From JAVVUQ01 sp036653075 (GTDB taxonomy: Bacteria > Bacillota > Clostridia > Christensenellales > CAG-314): a stretch of 43,729 bases of DNA. Below, one piece after another: positions 40,881-43,729 of the stretch (within the stretch, counting starts at the first letter, position 1; every line of letters starts with the position of its first letter). Location of the stretch: NCBI GenBank assembly GCA_036653075.1, contig JAVVUQ010000001.1, positions 1 through 43,729 of the forward strand. Reading direction: 5' to 3'. The notes beneath the pieces are model-generated. The model did no database searches. It was not told the origin of the DNA and saw nothing but the letters and a program-made list of their open reading frames with translations. The position numbers and the translations under genes are program-made.

Positions 40881-41882
40881 TTACAACTTGCTAATAATAA
40901 GTAAAATTCCAATTACTACCGTAATGGAAGTATAAATAACATCTACTCTTGTTTCGCTTAGTCCTTTCATTTGTAAATGATGATGTAATGGAGCCATTAA
41001 AAATAATCGTTTGCCTTTAGTCAATTTAAAATATACAACTTGCAACATAGAAGATAAGGCGGAAATTACATACATAACGCCTAAAACAATTATTAAAAGG
41101 GTATTTTTTGTAAATACGCAACTGCAAACCACAAAAGCGCCCAAAGCCATTGAACCCGTATCGCCCATAAAAACTAAAGCTGTGTTACAATTGAAAATTA
41201 AAAAAGCTGCTAAAGAACCAGCCATTATCGCATTTATAGTCGCCATATTTATATATTCCACGCTTAATTGTGTCATTCCGCAGTTTTCCGCATCAACAGC
41301 GCTAAACATAGTTAATACGCACATAACCGACGTAACCGTTATTGTAACTGAAGACGCCAATCCATCTAAACCATCAGTTAAATTTACGCCATTCGTTCCG
41401 CCTAAAAAAGATAGTATCGTAAGCGGAATAATAAAAAATTTAATATCAAATTCAATACTTGTAAATGGAATATTGATTATAGTACCTATATAAGAGTTAG
41501 TGTATACATAAATTGATGCAATAGTAGCAATTGCAAGTTGAACAATTAATTTCTGAATTGCCGTTAAACCTAAATTCCTTTTATATCGCACTTTGATATA
41601 GTCATCTAAAAATCCAACAACAGCGTAGGCAAATGTTATAACAAGAGTAAATATCGATAATGAATATTCTTTTTTAATCAATAATACTGAACCAATGAAA
41701 AAAGCGAACAAGAAGCTTAATCCGCCCATTGTTGCAGTACCACTTTTTTTTGCGTGCAGCTTAACATAACTAAGAATCTCTTGCTTTGCTTTCATCTTTT
41801 TTAATATCGGCAAAATAATTCCCATTGAAAACAAGCTTAATAAAAACCCTATTAATCCAGCTATCAAATATTGCTTAAACAT
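40881..41882 (-). CDS. mraY: Phospho-N-acetylmuramoyl-pentapeptide-transferase MraY
   Basis: Membrane enzyme making lipid I from UDP-MurNAc-pentapeptide and undecaprenyl phosphate. About ten membrane helices in 333 residues. Active-site motifs: KKSGTATMGGLSFL, GFLDDYIKVRYKRNLGL (Asp-Asp), GVNLTDGLDGLASS, FMGDTGSMALGA and PLHHHLQMKGLSETRV. The ATG at 41882 with AGGTG just upstream is chosen; the longer frame opens with a GTG at 41888 that lacks a ribosome site. murF, often before mraY, is absent; murE is directly upstream. Confidence 0.97.
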   Translation of the reverse strand: MFKQYLIAGLIGFLLSLFSMGIILPILKKMKAKQEILSYVKLHAKKSGTATMGGLSFLFAFFIGSVLLIKKEYSLSIFTLVITFAYAVVGFLDDYIKVRYKRNLGLTAIQKLIVQLAIATIASIYVYTNSYIGTIINIPFTSIEFDIKFFIIPLTILSFLGGTNGVNLTDGLDGLASSVTITVTSVMCVLTMFSAVDAENCGMTQLSVEYINMATINAIMAGSLAAFLIFNCNTALVFMGDTGSMALGAFVVCSCVFTKNTLLIIVLGVMYVISALSSMLQVVYFKLTKGKRLFLMAPLHHHLQMKGLSETRVDVIYTSITVVIGILLIISKL

Positions 41883-42008
41883 ACGCACCTATCAAAATTA
41901 AATATTTATTTATCATAAAATTTTATTGAAAATTCACATTAAATCACATCGAAATTTGCTTTAATTAAATAATTTAAGTTATTTATCTACTTATATTAAT
42001 GATTTTCT

Positions 42009-43445
42009 TTATTTGTAATTACCTTCATTTTTTAATTTTATAAGAAATTCCATATCGTTATGCAAAATTAACTTATCATTTTTTATTATATATTTTTCTG
42101 CGCCTTTTCCTAATATTGCGATTATGTCGCCGCTTTTTGCATAATTAAGCGCTTCAATTATTGCTTTTTTTCTATCATAGATTATTGTATGAGGTATCGT
42201 TACGCCCTTTTCTATTTCGCTTATAATATCTTCGACTTTTTCATTTCTACTATTATCTTCAGTTAAAAATATGAATTTAGAATAATCGCTTGCAACGCTA
42301 CCCATTTTACTTCTTTTATCTCTATCTCTATTTCCACCACAACCAAAAACAGTAATTATACGCCCTTTATCTTTTAAATAACTCAATATATTTGACATAC
42401 CATCGGGAGTATGCGCAAAATCAACTATTATTTCAATGCCGTTAATGTCAATTCGGTTACACCGCCCTTCTATTTCTTTTATACTATTTATACCTTGCGC
42501 AATTGCGCTTATTTTTATTCCCAAAACCCAACAAGCCGTCGCAGCCGCCATTGCATTATAAACATTATAAAGTCCCGTCAAGGCAGTTTCTATATGTAAC
42601 AAATTATCATTTAAATTAAGTAAATAAAAACTTTTTTTGTCCATTTCAAAATAATCTACTGCAAATACATCGCAAGGATTAGATACGCCATAACTTATTG
42701 TCGGCAACGATGGCTCTAACGCTAAGTTTAATCCTAAACTGTCATCAGCGTTAACAACAGCCGTTCTTGCAAATTTTTTTGTAAAAAAAGAACGTTTAGT
42801 ATCCGCATAGTTTTCCATAGTCTTAAAGAAATCTAAATGGTCTTGACTTAAATTAGTAAATATAGCTATATCCGCTACAATTCCATCTAACTTGTTGAGC
42901 TTAATTGCGTGAGCTGACGCTTCAAATGCAACATACGTAACTCCCTCTCTATACATCTTATCCAAGGTTTCATTTAAAATTATTGGATCTGGCGTGGTTA
43001 AATCACAATCATAACGCTCGTTTTTTACCCAAATTCCATTTGTTCCAATAATTCCGCTTTGTTTTCCTGCCTTGTCCAAAATTGACTTTATTATTAAGCA
43101 AGTTGACGTTTTTCCATTTGTTCCCGTTACTGCAATAATTTTCATTTTTTCAGCAGGATTATCATAAAAATTTTGAGCGATAACCGACATTGCTCGCCTT
43201 GTATTTTTTACTACTACTTGCGGAATATTTATAGATAATCTGCGACTAACAACCGCCGCTACTGCGCCGCGCGCTATCGCTTCATTTATATAATTATGCC
43301 CGTCTTCATTTTGTCCATCAATACAAAAAAATAACGCCTCGCTTTTTATATTTTTTGTATTATGCGCTAATTCTAAAATCTCCCTCTCCGCATTACCAAT
43401 AATTTCAATTACAGCAACTCTATTTAACAATCTGCAAAGTTTCAT
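42009..43445 (-). CDS. murE: UDP-MurNAc-tripeptide synthetase MurE (probably meso-diaminopimelate)
   Basis: Adds the third amino acid to UDP-MurNAc-L-Ala-D-Glu. Of 478 residues, the P-loop is AVTGTNGKTSTCLI (105-118), with TTPDP, EASAHAIKLNKLDG, FTNLSQDHLDFF, VDFAHTPDGM and FGCGGNRDRDKR. The residue-selecting motif, DNPR in DAP-type enzymes, reads DNSR (397-400): the Arg that holds DAP is kept, Pro is Ser. DAP is therefore favoured over Lys. The terminal lid has GKGAEKYI where GKGHE is usual. AAGGAG lies 6 nt before the ATG. Confidence 0.95.
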   Translation of the reverse strand: MKLCRLLNRVAVIEIIGNAEREILELAHNTKNIKSEALFFCIDGQNEDGHNYINEAIARGAVAAVVSRRLSINIPQVVVKNTRRAMSVIAQNFYDNPAEKMKIIAVTGTNGKTSTCLIIKSILDKAGKQSGIIGTNGIWVKNERYDCDLTTPDPIILNETLDKMYREGVTYVAFEASAHAIKLNKLDGIVADIAIFTNLSQDHLDFFKTMENYADTKRSFFTKKFARTAVVNADDSLGLNLALEPSLPTISYGVSNPCDVFAVDYFEMDKKSFYLLNLNDNLLHIETALTGLYNVYNAMAAATACWVLGIKISAIAQGINSIKEIEGRCNRIDINGIEIIVDFAHTPDGMSNILSYLKDKGRIITVFGCGGNRDRDKRSKMGSVASDYSKFIFLTEDNSRNEKVEDIISEIEKGVTIPHTIIYDRKKAIIEALNYAKSGDIIAILGKGAEKYIIKNDKLILHNDMEFLIKLKNEGNYK

Positions 43446-43729
43446 TTCATTCTCCTTACAATCTATTGAATGCGCATATTAACCTACTTTTAGCGATTTT
43501 TAATAATTAATTATCCTATTTAACCTATTTTTACTTGATTTAATCATTGAAAACTTTAAATTTAAATAAAATTTTAATATATACATTTATTCATTTTCCC
43601 TATACTATATATATTTAACTTTTAATTGTTTTATACCATATGAAAATACAAGTAATTGAAACGATATATTGCATATTTGTTACTTATTCATTATTTATTT
43701 AATAGTTATTAATTACTTATTCATTATTT
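43446..43729. other. Spacer upstream of murE with a 17-bp direct repeat
   Basis: No gene to the window edge. TTACTTATTCATTATTT occurs at 43680-43696 and again at 43713-43729, cut by the edge, so it may continue as another tandem array (period 33 bp). TGGTATAAA on the minus strand near 43635 could be an extended -10 promoter for murE, but no -35 fits. Confidence 0.5.

Noticed and set aside
1..43729. tRNA genes, CRISPR arrays, transposases, phage genes
   Set aside because: No tRNA T-arm motif, no regularly spaced identical repeats with unique spacers, and no recombinase-like protein were seen; the 185-bp array has non-unique spacers and is not CRISPR-like.

Overview
The window is an AT-rich stretch (long A/T-only spacers, coding regions only moderately richer) from a low-GC Firmicute of the class Clostridia, most likely an uncultured member known from a metagenome assembly. 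Evidence: the clostridial order queA-tgt-yajC-TIGR04086-scfA-scfB-secD-secF-recJ-rsh-dtd-MBL, strong AGGAGG ribosome sites, a SCIFF ranthipeptide with its maturase, and three 100-N scaffold joins (28939-29038, 32812-32911, 35973-36072). All recognised genes (32, counting the cut one at the left edge) lie on the minus strand, so transcription runs from right to left.

Right part (43445 to 31327): a division and cell wall (dcw) cluster, murE-mraY-murD-ftsW-murA-ftsQ-ftsA-ftsZ. It makes peptidoglycan precursors (MurA, MurD, MurE, MraY) and the early divisome (FtsW, FtsQ, FtsA, FtsZ). murF, murG, murC and a class B PBP gene are absent from the places where they commonly sit. Spacers are long and filled with tandem repeats, including a composite array of about 185-bp units between ftsQ and murA. 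ftsQ has a perfect-consensus promoter whose -10 box is 6 nt before the ATG, which implies a leaderless mRNA.

Middle (31103 to 14653): asnS, cobO and ridA, then an alpha-glucan island: a GH13 glucosidase-like enzyme, an MsmX/UgpC-type ABC ATPase with an unusual 240-residue tail, malQ, glgB, glgA, glgP and a neopullulanase-like GH13. Together these would import or energise uptake of oligosaccharides, build branched glucan and degrade it by phosphorolysis, disproportionation and hydrolysis. No glgC/glgD (ADP-glucose synthesis) is present, and the GlgA has lost its KxGG nucleotide-sugar motif.

Left part (14543 to 1): ruvB (Holliday junction motor, no ruvA beside it), queA and tgt (queuosine tRNA modification), yajC, secD and secF (Sec accessory complex), the SCIFF pair, recJ, the stringent-response enzyme rsh, dtd and a cut metallo-beta-lactamase-fold gene. 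SecD and SecF both lack the transmembrane aspartates that carry protons in characterised homologues.

No tRNA, rRNA, CRISPR, phage or transposase gene was seen. The most unusual points are the leaderless ftsQ promoter, the altered SecDF, GlgA, MsmX-like ATPase and MurD, the SCIFF operon architecture, and the repeat-filled spacers.
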